In this document: one piece after another, positions 28,407 through 37,599 of the stretch
Numbering within the stretch: position 1 is the first letter of the stretch
Layout: every line of letters begins with the position of its first letter
Assembly: GCF_011516885.1 (NCBI RefSeq)
Contig: NZ_WOTD01000003.1
Span: forward strand, 62,001 to 126,000
Source: Acetobacter lambici
GTDB lineage: Bacteria > Pseudomonadota > Alphaproteobacteria > Acetobacterales > Acetobacteraceae
Length of the DNA: 64,000 nt
Reading direction: 5' to 3'
Notes under the pieces: model-generated
What the model saw: only the letters and a program-made list of their open reading frames with translations
The model's database searches: none
What the model was told of the DNA's origin: nothing
Program-made: the position numbers and the translations under genes

Positions 28407-30758
28407 CTACCCGTGCGAGGAGCGGCGTGCACGGCTCTGCTGGCGCAGAACGCGTTCAATCCAGTCATTCAACTTACGGGTTGTGTCTTCTGCCTCTTCC
28501 CGGTCGGGGTAGATGGTGGGGAAGCGGAGCGCCAGCCAGCGCCATGCCACCAGCCGCTTGTGCCGTTTTTCGGCCCGTTCAAGCTCTTCACGCCCAGCCC
28601 GCTCGGCTGCGGGGAGCGGGCCTGTGCCCGGTGGCAGCACCCGGCGGCCCGCAGCATGGTCCGCAGCCCAGCCTACCAGACGCCTGATCCCGTTATCGCG
28701 GTCATCCACCGGGCACATGGCGTAAGACCAGCGGGTTGTCAGGTCCAGCCCCTCCACCCCTTCAAGGGCAGAGGCAATGGCAAAGGCCTGCTCCATATCC
28801 GACAGGCGATAATTAGGGTCATCCTTGCGCAGAACAGCCCTGTGAATGCGTGAGAGCACGCCATACAGGCTTTGCGAGCCTATTTCGGATGCAACAGCCT
28901 TCACAATATCCGCATCGGGCTGCACGTAGGGGCGCAGGTCTTCTGGCATTTCAGCGTCCGCATCCAACTGACGGCGCACAAAGCTTGGGCTGCCAGCCCC
29001 TGCCAGCACGGCCACAACGCCTGTCTCATGCTTGCCAAAGCGGCCAGCACGTCCGCCAATCTGCTTGACCTCCTGCACGGTCAGGTCTCGGGTCTGGCGG
29101 CCATCGTATTTTTTGAGCGCCGCGAATACCACCCGTTTGATGGACAGGTTAAGCCCCATGCCAATAGCGTCGGTCGCAACCAGAATATCGGCCTGACCGT
29201 TGTTGAAGCGCTGTGCCTCGGCCCGGCGCACTTCCGGGCTGAGAGCCCCGTACACCACGGCCACACGTTTGCCGTGCTGCATAAGGGCTGCGCGCAGGTC
29301 CAGCACCTCCCTGCGGGAAAACGCAATAAGCGCATCGCCCGAGCCAAGGTCGGCCAGCCTTACGGGCTGGCTGGCGGCCTTGAGGGGGCTTTTACGCTCA
29401 AGCGAGATTTCGTCCAGCGGATCACCACACAATTCGGCAATCCGGCGCACCATGGGAATACAGTCTGGCGCCCCCAGCACATACAGGTGCCGCGCTGGCG
29501 CGCCCATAATGGCTGCGGTCCATGCGGCACCCCGGTCCGTATCGAACAGCATCTGGGCTTCGTCGATCACGGCCACATCCACGGGGCTGTAGAAGGGGCA
29601 CATTTCCACCGTTGCAGCCAGATGCCTGCTCCCCGGCACCTCAATCCGTTCCTCTCCGGTGGAGAGAGATGCCTCGACTCCGCGTGCGGCCAGTGCCTCA
29701 CGGAATTCATGCGCCAGCAGGCGCAGGGGGGCGAGTGCAAGCCCGCTTTCGGCCTGCGCCAGTGCGTTGAGCGCTGTGTAGGACTTGCCGCTGTTGGTTG
29801 GCCCAGTCACCAGTGTGATCTGGCGGTTGAGCGCGCGCGCGGTGCGAAAATGGGCCGCATACTTGTCCAGTGCCGCCACGCGGGCAATTACGGCATTGGC
29901 GACCTTGCGCCCCATGTCCGGTGCGTGCTTGGCCTTGCCCGGCCCGGTTGCAGGGCCATGCTCTTCCCTGCGCCATTCGGACAGGTTGCCGCGCAGGGCC
30001 ACAAGGGCGGCGGGGTCAAACTCCCACCGTTCCCGCCCACCGGGTTCTTGCACCTTACGGGCAACAGGCAGCCGATTCTCGGCAATCCAGCGCAGGGCCT
30101 CACGGTGCGAGCAATGGAGGAGTCGGGGCACCTCGTTAAACGGAACAAGGCTTCTCTCCCACGCCTTAAGCTGTTCTTCTTCCTGCTCGCGCCTGCTCTG
30201 GGCGGTTTTTTCAATCCGGCTGACGGTGCTCTGGCGCCGGGCCTCCTCCTTGCGCGCCGTCTCCAGGAACGGGTCGCCTTCGGGCAGGTCAAAGGCAATG
30301 GCCACGGCCATAAGCAGCAGGTCGGTCTGCGCGGGGGAGGGCACACGCCCGATATCCACCAGATCGGCCTGAATGGCAGCAAACGCGGCGGGGGGCGATG
30401 CCCCATACCCACGCAGGCGCGCCAGACTGACCGGAGCCAGAGCATGCTCCAGCGCGTGATCATCCGCACTCGGGTCGGTAATCCCTCCGACCGCCTCTTC
30501 TATTTCCTCCCGCGTGATCCAGATTCGGCCACTACGGCGCGTACGGTCCAGCAGGCGGGAAATCCATTTTTTACGCCGTATCTGGCACAGTGCGGCCCGG
30601 TAGACCTCGGCCGGAACCTCACGCGCACCGGGTTCAAGTGCGCGGGCAATGCGGCGCAGGACCTCGGTTTCTTCCTTGGGTTCGGGCTGTAGGCCCGTAT
30701 GGGCCACGGCACGGGCAAGCGCTTCACGCGCGGGGGAGGCGGGGCTATCTGACGTCAT
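28407..30758 (-). CDS. Suv3-like DExH RNA helicase with long N-terminal extension
   Basis: 783 residues. Residues 1-300 form a helical, partly coiled region rich in Glu, Arg and Gln (about 165-200). The helicase core follows: Walker A GPTNSGKSY (319-327), the motif-II box DEAQ (399-402), and motif VI QIGGRAGRFG. The core resembles mitochondrial SUV3, which unwinds RNA for degradation; bacterial members are mostly of unknown role. A basic C-terminal tail (RQQSRARRSSHG) could bind nucleic acid. A second, shorter-headed member of the same family is encoded at 57.7-60.3 kb. No neighbour points to a pathway. Confidence 0.85.
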   Translation of the reverse strand: MTSDSPASPAREALARAVAHTGLQPEPKEETEVLRRIARALEPGAREVPAEVYRAALCQIRRKKWISRLLDRTRRSGRIWITREEIEEAVGGITDPSADDHALEHALAPVSLARLRGYGASPPAAFAAIQADLVDIGRVPSPAQTDLLLMAVAIAFDLPEGDPFLETARKEEARRQSTVSRIEKTAQSRREQEEEQLKAWERSLVPFNEVPRLLHCSHREALRWIAENRLPVARKVQEPGGRERWEFDPAALVALRGNLSEWRREEHGPATGPGKAKHAPDMGRKVANAVIARVAALDKYAAHFRTARALNRQITLVTGPTNSGKSYTALNALAQAESGLALAPLRLLAHEFREALAARGVEASLSTGEERIEVPGSRHLAATVEMCPFYSPVDVAVIDEAQMLFDTDRGAAWTAAIMGAPARHLYVLGAPDCIPMVRRIAELCGDPLDEISLERKSPLKAASQPVRLADLGSGDALIAFSRREVLDLRAALMQHGKRVAVVYGALSPEVRRAEAQRFNNGQADILVATDAIGMGLNLSIKRVVFAALKKYDGRQTRDLTVQEVKQIGGRAGRFGKHETGVVAVLAGAGSPSFVRRQLDADAEMPEDLRPYVQPDADIVKAVASEIGSQSLYGVLSRIHRAVLRKDDPNYRLSDMEQAFAIASALEGVEGLDLTTRWSYAMCPVDDRDNGIRRLVGWAADHAAGRRVLPPGTGPLPAAERAGREELERAEKRHKRLVAWRWLALRFPTIYPDREEAEDTTRKLNDWIERVLRQQSRARRSSHG

Positions 30759-31121
30759 GCCCTACTCTTGCGTCATCCCGCGCGGCGGAACAATGGGCCT
30801 TGCCCAATACTTCATGGAAAAATCAAACATTGCCCCCCAACATCGGGGGGGCTGGTGCGCAATATACGCTTGATATGGCCGCCACCTTGTGCCCATTGTG
30901 CCCGCCACTGGCGGTTTGTGGCTTCCAAGCGAGGCTGTTCCTGCCCTGCTGTGTGAAGCGGGAACACGTCTTGTGACGAATTTGCACTGGCGTCCCACGC
31001 GCCTGCCCCTTAAAACGCCGCCAAAGCACCAGGGTTGCCTTTTGCCTGTTGAAGCACTGTCCCCTTTGGGCAAAAGCGCGCCATCTATCTGATCTGCTAT
31101 AAGCGGAGTACAAAGCGGTCC
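30759..31121. other. Intergenic region upstream of the ferredoxin-NADP reductase gene
   Basis: 363 bases between the divergent helicase and fpr genes. It must contain both promoters. Small open frames exist on both strands but lack domain likeness and good ribosome sites. A GC-rich stretch with runs of C and G occurs near 30829-30850. I see no terminator, riboswitch or repeat that I can name. Confidence 0.4.
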
Positions 31122-32018
31122 ATGTCTGAAACCATTCTTGATAACGACGTTCTCCCCCGGATGTCTGCCTCTGAAGTGCCGAGCAGCCTGCTGCCGGTAG
31201 AAGGGCAGGACGGTGTGTGGCACCTTGCTCCCCCTACCAAGGAGTATGGGCACCTCTACCCGGCCAAGGTGCTGACTGTGCACCACTGGACCGACCGCCT
31301 GTTCACCTTCACCACCACGCGTGATCCCGGCCTGCGGTTTGAAAACGGCCAGTTCGCCATGATCGGGATTGAAGTGGACGGCAAGCCGCTGCTGCGTGCC
31401 TACTCCATTGCCTCCCCCAATTATGCGGACGAGATGGAGTTCCTCTCCATTGCCGTGCCCGATGGTCCGCTGACCTCGCGCCTGCGCCACGTTAAAGTGG
31501 GGGACACGGTTCTGATCGGGCGCAAGCCCACCGGCACACTGCTGCTGGACAACCTGCGCCCCGGCCGCAACCTGTACTTCCTGTCCACCGGCACGGGTCT
31601 GGCGCCATTCATGAGCCTGATCAAGGACCCGGAATGCTATGAGCGCTACGACCATGTGATCCTGAGCCACACCGTGCGCATTTCGGGCGAACTGGCTTAT
31701 GCCAACCACATCCGCCACGAACTGCCCAAGCACGAGTTCCTTGGCGAGGACATTACCGGCAAGCTGCTCTACTACCCGGCCGTCACGCGTGAAGACTTTG
31801 CCGTGACCGACCGCATTACCAAGCTGATCGAGAGTGGTAAGATCTTTACGGATCTGAACATTCCCGCCCTCGACCCCGAGCATGACCGCGTAATGATCTG
31901 CGGCTCGCCCGAAATGCTGGCCGATACGGAAGCTCTGCTACAGGCCCGCGGGTTTGATGAAGGCAACATGTCCACCCCCGGCGCGTACGTGGTGGAAAAA
32001 GCCTTTGCCGAACGGTAA
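31122..32018 (+). CDS. fpr: Ferredoxin--NADP(+) reductase
   Basis: FAD-dependent reductase of 298 residues moving electrons between NADPH and ferredoxin or flavodoxin, with roles in redox balance and iron-sulfur repair. The FAD motif LRAYSIASPNY, the later STGTGLAPF nucleotide-site segment, and a C-terminal region ending in an aromatic-free VVEKAFAER are typical of bacterial subclass enzymes. An N-terminal extension of about 35 residues precedes the barrel. It is followed after 57 bases by gor and then pyrC on the same strand; the fdxA ferredoxin gene in this window is a possible partner. Confidence 0.9.
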   Translation: MSETILDNDVLPRMSASEVPSSLLPVEGQDGVWHLAPPTKEYGHLYPAKVLTVHHWTDRLFTFTTTRDPGLRFENGQFAMIGIEVDGKPLLRAYSIASPNYADEMEFLSIAVPDGPLTSRLRHVKVGDTVLIGRKPTGTLLLDNLRPGRNLYFLSTGTGLAPFMSLIKDPECYERYDHVILSHTVRISGELAYANHIRHELPKHEFLGEDITGKLLYYPAVTREDFAVTDRITKLIESGKIFTDLNIPALDPEHDRVMICGSPEMLADTEALLQARGFDEGNMSTPGAYVVEKAFAER

Positions 32019-32075
32019 GGGTAGTCCCACCTTACTGTAAAAGACCCTCAGCACAGCACAAAGGAGCCCTGCCCC

Positions 32076-33473
32076 ATGACGTATGACTTTGATCTTCTGG
32101 TCATTGGAGCAGGCTCCGGCGGTGTGCGCTGCGCCCGCATTGCCGCCAGCCATGGCGCGCGGGTTGGCGTGGTGGAAAGCCGCCACTGGGGCGGCACATG
32201 TGTCAATCTTGGCTGTGTGCCCAAAAAGCTTATGGTCATGGCCAGCGATTATGCCGACATGGTGGAGGACAGCCACGGTTTTGGCTGGTCCACAGCCCCC
32301 GGCACCCATAGCTGGCCAGACCTGATAGCTGCCAAGGACCGCGAAATTGCGCGCCTGAACGGCATCTATGTTTCCATGCTGGAAAAAGCGGGGATTTCCC
32401 TCTTTACCGGCCATGCCGAATTTGTGGATGGGCACACGCTGCGTATTACCCCATCCCCGCTTGCCCCCACGGAACAGCCACGGACGGTCACGGCCGAACG
32501 GATTGTTATTGCCACAGGCTCCACCCCCACCAAACTGAACATTCCCGGTGCCGATCTGGCCATTACCTCGGATCAGGCCTTTGCCCTGCCACAGCGCCCG
32601 CAACGCGTGGTCATGATCGGGAGCGGGTATATCGGTATCGAATTCGCCGGTATTTTTGCGGGTCTTGGTTCCAAGGTAGACCTTGTTTACCGCCGGGACC
32701 TGCCCCTGCGCGGTTTTGACCCGGACATGCGTACAGCACTGGCCGACGCCATAGACGCGCGCGGCATTACCCAGCACCGCCACACCAACCCCACCGGCAT
32801 TACCCGCAATGGCCCCGAACTGGTGCTAACGCTGGATAACGAGCAGAGCCTGAGCGCTGACTGTATTTTCATGGCCACGGGCCGCCGCCCCAAAATTGAT
32901 GCGCTAGGGCTTGGCAACACATCCATTGTGACCGCCGATAATGGCCGTATTCAGGTTGACACCAGCAGCGAGACCACACACCCCGGCATTTACGCCATTG
33001 GGGATGTAACCGACCGCATTAACCTGACCCCCGTAGCCATTGCGGAAGGCCATAATCTGGCAGACCGCCTGTTTGGCACGGCTGCACCACGCCAGTGGTG
33101 TTACGCCACCACCCCCAAGGCCGTCTTTTTCTCCCCTCCCCTCGCCACGGTCGGGCTGACGGAGGAGGAAGCCACGCAAAATGGTGCGGTGGATATTTAT
33201 CTCACCCGCTTTAACCCCATGCGCTACACACTGGCAGGCCGCGTGCGCAGAACCGTGATGAAGCTGGTCGTGGACCAACAGAGCCAGAAGGTCGTGGGGG
33301 TGCATATTCTGGGTGATGAAGCCCCCGAGATGTTGCAGGCCGTCGCCATTGCCGTAACAGCAGGGCTGACCAAGACCGACTTTGACCGCACCATTGGCAT
33401 TCACCCCACCTCGGCCGAGGAACTGGTGACCATGCGCACCCGCACACGCACCACCCCAAAAGCTGATAAGTAA
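32076..33473 (+). CDS. gor: Glutathione-disulfide reductase
   Basis: NADPH-dependent flavoenzyme of 465 residues that keeps glutathione reduced. The N-terminal FAD site DLLVIGAGSGGVRCAR, the redox-active pair Cys42/Cys47 in GGTCVNLGCVPKK, the NADP-site fold IGSGYIGIEFAG, the second FAD segment YAIGDVTDR, and the C-terminal catalytic GIHPTSAEELVTM are all visible. These distinguish glutathione reductase from lipoamide dehydrogenase. The ribosome site GGAG lies nine bases before the ATG. It follows fpr, grouping two NADPH redox enzymes. Confidence 0.93.
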   Translation: MTYDFDLLVIGAGSGGVRCARIAASHGARVGVVESRHWGGTCVNLGCVPKKLMVMASDYADMVEDSHGFGWSTAPGTHSWPDLIAAKDREIARLNGIYVSMLEKAGISLFTGHAEFVDGHTLRITPSPLAPTEQPRTVTAERIVIATGSTPTKLNIPGADLAITSDQAFALPQRPQRVVMIGSGYIGIEFAGIFAGLGSKVDLVYRRDLPLRGFDPDMRTALADAIDARGITQHRHTNPTGITRNGPELVLTLDNEQSLSADCIFMATGRRPKIDALGLGNTSIVTADNGRIQVDTSSETTHPGIYAIGDVTDRINLTPVAIAEGHNLADRLFGTAAPRQWCYATTPKAVFFSPPLATVGLTEEEATQNGAVDIYLTRFNPMRYTLAGRVRRTVMKLVVDQQSQKVVGVHILGDEAPEMLQAVAIAVTAGLTKTDFDRTIGIHPTSAEELVTMRTRTRTTPKADK

Positions 33474-33485
33474 GGACCAAAGCTC

Positions 33486-34835
33486 ATGGCCGCACCCGCA
33501 CAGAACGCCCCGCAAAAGACCCATGATCTCGCACTCAGGAACGGCTCCGTTGTTCTGCCTGACGGTACGGTGGAAACAACAGTCTATGTGCGCAATGGCC
33601 AGATCAGCGCCATTGGCGGCACAGCCGATGCGGCGCGGGTGATTGATTGCACCCGCCTGACCATCCTGCCCGGTGTGATCGACACGCAGGTCCATTTTCG
33701 TGAACCCGGCGCGGTCGAATACGAAGACCTTGAAACAGGCAGCCGCTCTGCCGTTCTGGGCGGGATAACCGGCGTTTTTGAAATGCCGAACACCAAGCCC
33801 ACGACCTCCACGCCAGAAGCCGTGGCCGACAAACTGGCCCGGGCCAAGGGCCGCATGTGGTGCGACCACGCGTTTTATGTCGGGGCCACGTCCGATAACG
33901 CCGACCAGTGCGGGGAACTGGAAAAACTGCCCGGCACTGCGGGTATTAAAGTGTTCATGGGGTCTTCCACCGGCAATCTTCTGGTCTCGGACGATGCCAT
34001 GCTTGAGCGCGTTCTGCGCTCGGGCCAGCGCCGGGTGGCCATTCATGCCGAGGACGAAGCCCGACTGATCGAACGCATGGGTGAACGCGTGGAAGGCGAT
34101 CCCGCCTCCCACCCCGTCTGGCGGGATGATGAGACCGCATTGCGCGCCACCAAACGCGTTCTGCATCTGGCGCGCAAAACCGGGCGGCGTGTACATGTCC
34201 TGCACATTACAACCCCAGCGGAGTTGGAACTGATCGCCCAACACCGCGATATCGCCACCTGTGAACTAACCCCCCAGCACCTGACCCTTGCCGCCGAGGA
34301 AGCCTACCCACGTCTGGGGACCTTTGCCCAGATGAACCCGCCCATCCGCTCCGCCGCGCACCGCGATGGGCTGTGGCACTGGGTTACACAGGGCATGCCC
34401 GATGTGATCGGCTCCGACCATGCCCCCCATAGTCTGGCGAACAAGAGCAAACCTTACCCTGCATCCCCGTCCGGCATGCCGGGGGTGCAGACCCTGCTCC
34501 CCCTTATGCTCAACCATGTAGCCCACCACCGCCTGACCCTGCGCCGCCTTGTGGATCTGACATCCGCTGGCCCCCAGCGCCTGTTTGGTCTGGTCAGCAA
34601 GGGCCGTATTGCGGTCGGATATGATGCAGACTTGACCATTGTGGACCTGAAGGCCCGCTGGACCATCGAGCAGGACTGGCTGGCATCACGCTGCGGATGG
34701 TCCCCCTTTACGGGCGAAACATTGACCGGCAGGCCTATTGGCACCATTATTCGTGGACAACAGGTTATGTGGGAAGGAACACTGGCGGACAAAGCGATTG
34801 GCAAGCCTTTCCGCTTTGATGCAACCGACAAGTAA
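33486..34835 (+). CDS. pyrC: Dihydroorotase (class I)
   Basis: Amidohydrolase of 449 residues catalysing the third step of pyrimidine synthesis, cyclising carbamoyl-aspartate. The zinc-site DTQVHFREPG, the lysine that becomes carbamylated in GIKVFMGSSTG, the histidines of AIHAED and VLHITT, and the catalytic Asp of GSDHAPH are present. The pattern is class I dihydroorotase; allantoinase is a related alternative but less likely. AAGGA lies before the ATG, and the gene starts 12 bases after gor, so it probably shares its transcript. Confidence 0.9.
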   Translation: MAAPAQNAPQKTHDLALRNGSVVLPDGTVETTVYVRNGQISAIGGTADAARVIDCTRLTILPGVIDTQVHFREPGAVEYEDLETGSRSAVLGGITGVFEMPNTKPTTSTPEAVADKLARAKGRMWCDHAFYVGATSDNADQCGELEKLPGTAGIKVFMGSSTGNLLVSDDAMLERVLRSGQRRVAIHAEDEARLIERMGERVEGDPASHPVWRDDETALRATKRVLHLARKTGRRVHVLHITTPAELELIAQHRDIATCELTPQHLTLAAEEAYPRLGTFAQMNPPIRSAAHRDGLWHWVTQGMPDVIGSDHAPHSLANKSKPYPASPSGMPGVQTLLPLMLNHVAHHRLTLRRLVDLTSAGPQRLFGLVSKGRIAVGYDADLTIVDLKARWTIEQDWLASRCGWSPFTGETLTGRPIGTIIRGQQVMWEGTLADKAIGKPFRFDATDK

Positions 34836-34894
34836 AGTGCAAAGCCGTCAGGTGCAACGACGGCTGGCCATACCAGTTATATCAAGGAAGCACA

Positions 34895-34926
34895 GCAGAT
34901 AAGCGGCTCAAACGCCGCTTATCTGC
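34895..34926. terminator. Perfect hairpin between convergent pyrC and tadG
   Basis: Thirteen-base perfect arms (GCAGATAAGCGGC and GCCGCTTATCTGC) around a six-base loop, sitting between two convergent stops. No T-tract follows on either strand, so it is a hairpin-only candidate for transcription ending or mRNA protection. Confidence 0.55.
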
Positions 34927-34968
34927 CCCAATATTTCCCCTGCAAAAAACAAAACCTTACCCACACAC

Positions 34969-36543
34969 TTACTGAGATAAGCGCAAAGCGGAGATCTGAC
35001 CAGCAATGTTGGAAAAGGCCGTTTGCATATCTGAAGCATTGGGGGATTCGAAGTAATGGTTACTATCGGTTGCACACGCCTTCATGGTGTTGATTGCTGC
35101 CGTATCCACCGATGACCCCTGATGAGTATAGAGAATAACAAACAGGTCTATGCCCATCGCTTTCATGTTAGAGCAGACCTGCACCACAAGGTTATCCAGT
35201 ATGGGTCGCACAGTATCCCGAAACCCATAATAATACCCGTTCACCGTGGCTAGTTTATTGTCCAGCAAACGCCCGAATGCCGTTTCGTCACTGTTCCACC
35301 ATCCTCCCATGTTACTATAACTGTTCCACCATCCTCCCATGTTACTATAATAGTCAGGATAGCCACGGTAACAGGGGCACATCTGGTTCGTGCCATCGGT
35401 CATCAGCACCAGAATCTTCTTTGTGCTGGATTGTCCGTAATCATAAGGCATGTCCGGCAATGAGCTGGACCACAGGCCCTTCCACTTGGGGCTGATTGTA
35501 AACCAGCCCATCTGCAACGCATTCTGAATCAGTGTTCCACCACGCTGCAACATAGGCATAAGGCTGATTTCTTTTTCAACGGTCGCCTTTGTCGCAGTCT
35601 CAGGCAACAGTGCAAGCGGCGGACATCCTAGGTTGGGGCCGACCTCATTACTGGAAACCCCTGGTGGGCTAGACGCGGATAACGTAATTGGCGCTGTTTC
35701 CGTAATGCCTGGGCGGCCGGAAATACTCCAGTCATTATCCCCCTGAAGATAGCTACAACTGTTAAACCACGAACAAGAATAAGGTGTGTTCTGGTAAGTT
35801 GTGGGCCAGAAAAACGGCTTGAACAGGTAGTTAGATACGGGTGGATTCTCACTCATATCTGCCGTTCCATCATTCGCATAACGTGCGAACACACATCCAC
35901 CCCAGCCATTTTTGCCATATCTTAGGGTGGAAATATTAGATGAGCTATCCAGCCAATCTGTATGCGAGTTACCAATATTCACCTCGCCACCAAACGGCAC
36001 AACAGAAACCCATGTGGTTGTCGTTGTTGTACTATCCCCATACACTGTTTCAACCAGATTGGTTGCGCCCGTTCTAAGGGCTAAAATACCGTCCGAACCC
36101 AGTGAATTTGTATTATCCAGCACAAGAGCGACCTCAAGCCCGCCCCCTGCGGCAACAACCTGAGCCTGAGCCGTTACCGGGATCTGATTCCAGCCAAAAA
36201 TTTTGGCAAATATCATAGGTACATTTGCTGTAGCTGAAATATTCAACGTAGACGCATTAACGACTGTAATATTGGGCCCGGGTGTTTGCGACCCAACAGG
36301 ACCAACACCATTTACAACATGGCTGATTGCAAAATTCTGCCAGAAAACGAGCGTGGCATCTGCATCACGGGTGGAAGAGCGCACTTCCCGCCCAGCGGTG
36401 AGTGCTGCCGCGTCAATTGCTGTCTGCAACCTCACACGCGTAAGATAGGTGCGGGAAAAGTCGATACCCATGGCAACAGATGCAACCATGGCAAACATAG
36501 CTATACCAACGACCAGCCCCACAGCTCCCTTTCGATCCATCAT
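34969..36543 (-). CDS. tadG: TadG-like pilus-associated protein with von Willebrand-like domain
   Basis: About 524 residues. An N-terminal membrane helix preceded by RKGAVG (Flp-type pseudopilin head) anchors a large extracytoplasmic region. From about residue 130 it resembles a von Willebrand A fold: the metal-site-like LVLDNTNS (DxTxS instead of DxSxS) and LVLMTDGTN. Many aromatic and cysteine residues occur in the insertion, including a ten-residue tandem duplication (YSNMGGWWNS twice). The Tad locus context assigns it as TadG. I chose ATG 36543, coupled to the TGA of the preceding gene; ATG 36549 and 36540 are possible. Confidence 0.8.
   Translation of the reverse strand: MMDRKGAVGLVVGIAMFAMVASVAMGIDFSRTYLTRVRLQTAIDAAALTAGREVRSSTRDADATLVFWQNFAISHVVNGVGPVGSQTPGPNITVVNASTLNISATANVPMIFAKIFGWNQIPVTAQAQVVAAGGGLEVALVLDNTNSLGSDGILALRTGATNLVETVYGDSTTTTTTWVSVVPFGGEVNIGNSHTDWLDSSSNISTLRYGKNGWGGCVFARYANDGTADMSENPPVSNYLFKPFFWPTTYQNTPYSCSWFNSCSYLQGDNDWSISGRPGITETAPITLSASSPPGVSSNEVGPNLGCPPLALLPETATKATVEKEISLMPMLQRGGTLIQNALQMGWFTISPKWKGLWSSSLPDMPYDYGQSSTKKILVLMTDGTNQMCPCYRGYPDYYSNMGGWWNSYSNMGGWWNSDETAFGRLLDNKLATVNGYYYGFRDTVRPILDNLVVQVCSNMKAMGIDLFVILYTHQGSSVDTAAINTMKACATDSNHYFESPNASDMQTAFSNIAGQISALRLSQ
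35291..35350. repeat. Perfect 30-base tandem duplication inside tadG
   Basis: Two identical 30-base units occupy 35291-35320 and 35321-35350. They keep the frame of tadG and add a second copy of YSNMGGWWNS. A perfect match implies a recent slippage or duplication. Confidence 0.97.
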
Positions 36544-37148
36544 GTGCATTCTTTCGATGTTGCCGTCGTATCAAGTTTACCAACACCAATACTGGTACCG
36601 TAAAAACGAGCAGGCAAAACAGACTGGCTACTAATTACTGGAGTATCCCGATTGGCTATAAGCCCCGCAGCAAACTGCCATAACGCAGGCCGGGCAAATG
36701 CTTCCACAACGATAAATGTTTGAGTCGCACTCATGGAGACACCAGATATCGCATATTGCGAAAGGGTTGCCGCCGTAACCCCACTATTAAAGACAGTAGA
36801 ACCAACCCGTTTTTGCCAATAGATAGAAAGCTTATTACTGCTGTTCGGGCCTATCGCGGTAATGACAACAGCACCATTTGTCGGGCCAGTAATATCCAGA
36901 GGAGCGGCGATCTGCTGGGCATCGGCAAAAAAAACATTCAGGTCATAAGGATCAGAAATATGCTGACACTGGGCAATAATCTGGCCCACCTGAGTCGTCA
37001 CCGAGTGGAGACGCATCCAGTTCCTGTATTCAAGAATCATATCTGCTGCGCCCAACAGCAGCAAAAGAACAACTGGAGCAACGAGCGCGAGTTCCAGCGC
37101 AACGGAACCCCTGTGATTAGCAGCTAATCGTGCCAGAAAACGGTTCAT
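36540..37148 (-). CDS. TadE/TadF-like minor pseudopilin (second)
   Basis: 202 residues: a prepilin-like head (NHRGSVALELALVAPVVLLLLLG, residues about 11-33, read in pieces) with one membrane helix, then an extracytoplasmic domain of about 165 residues. This is the TadE/TadF pattern: cleavage after Gly and a Glu at position +5. These pseudopilins are processed by the CpaA prepilin peptidase and help Flp pilus assembly. Its start overlaps the end of the preceding TadE-like gene by about 30 bases, and its stop overlaps the start of tadG. Confidence 0.82.
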   Translation of the reverse strand: MNRFLARLAANHRGSVALELALVAPVVLLLLLGAADMILEYRNWMRLHSVTTQVGQIIAQCQHISDPYDLNVFFADAQQIAAPLDITGPTNGAVVITAIGPNSSNKLSIYWQKRVGSTVFNSGVTAATLSQYAISGVSMSATQTFIVVEAFARPALWQFAAGLIANRDTPVISSQSVLPARFYGTSIGVGKLDTTATSKECT

Positions 37149-37599
37149 TTTTGACCAACGATGAAACAGTATGAATCATACTCCCAGAGTTCATAATCCA
37201 CCTCCCAAAAAAGGTAAGGTATGGCTGAGTGTAAACAAATGTATAAATCATTGTATCTCCTCCAGCACCACCAAATCCAGTTCCGCCAGAAGAAACAGCC
37301 GTTGCATTATTTGCGGCCGATGTGATTTTCAGGTTTTCAGCCTTCAAAATCATCGGGGCTCTTAACCGGGTAAGAAAAACAATCGCTTGAGCCCGGCATG
37401 TTGGAGAGGCCTTCACATTGGGCACGATCGACTGCCCGGTTGAAGCAAAACGTATTGCCTCATCCACACCATTGCGCAGTGCGGCTTCCGTTTCCAGCTG
37501 CCAGCCAGCCTCTACTGTGCCAACCACTACCATAATCAAAAACAGAGACGTTAATGCAAATTCGATTGCAGCTGCGCCTCTACGGTCATTGCGCAACAT
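37117..37599 (-). CDS. tadE: TadE-like minor pseudopilin (first)
   Basis: 160 residues with the TadE head RRGAAAIEFALTS (cleavage after Gly; Glu at +5) and a single helix, then an extracytoplasmic region. The Pfam TadE-type N-terminus is clear. It overlaps the end of the tadD gene upstream by 14 bases and the next TadE-like gene downstream, so all are likely translated from one transcript. The two TadE-like copies probably serve as TadE and TadF. Confidence 0.85.
   Translation of the reverse strand: MLRNDRRGAAAIEFALTSLFLIMVVVGTVEAGWQLETEAALRNGVDEAIRFASTGQSIVPNVKASPTCRAQAIVFLTRLRAPMILKAENLKITSAANNATAVSSGGTGFGGAGGDTMIYTFVYTQPYLTFFGRWIMNSGSMIHTVSSLVKNEPFSGTISC

Noticed and set aside
28872-30692. 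606-codon frame opposite the first Suv3-like helicase
   Set aside because: The helicase frame on the other strand has all motifs; this one has none.
35291-35350. CRISPR-like repeat
   Set aside because: Only two directly abutting copies without spacers, inside a coding frame; it is a tandem duplication.
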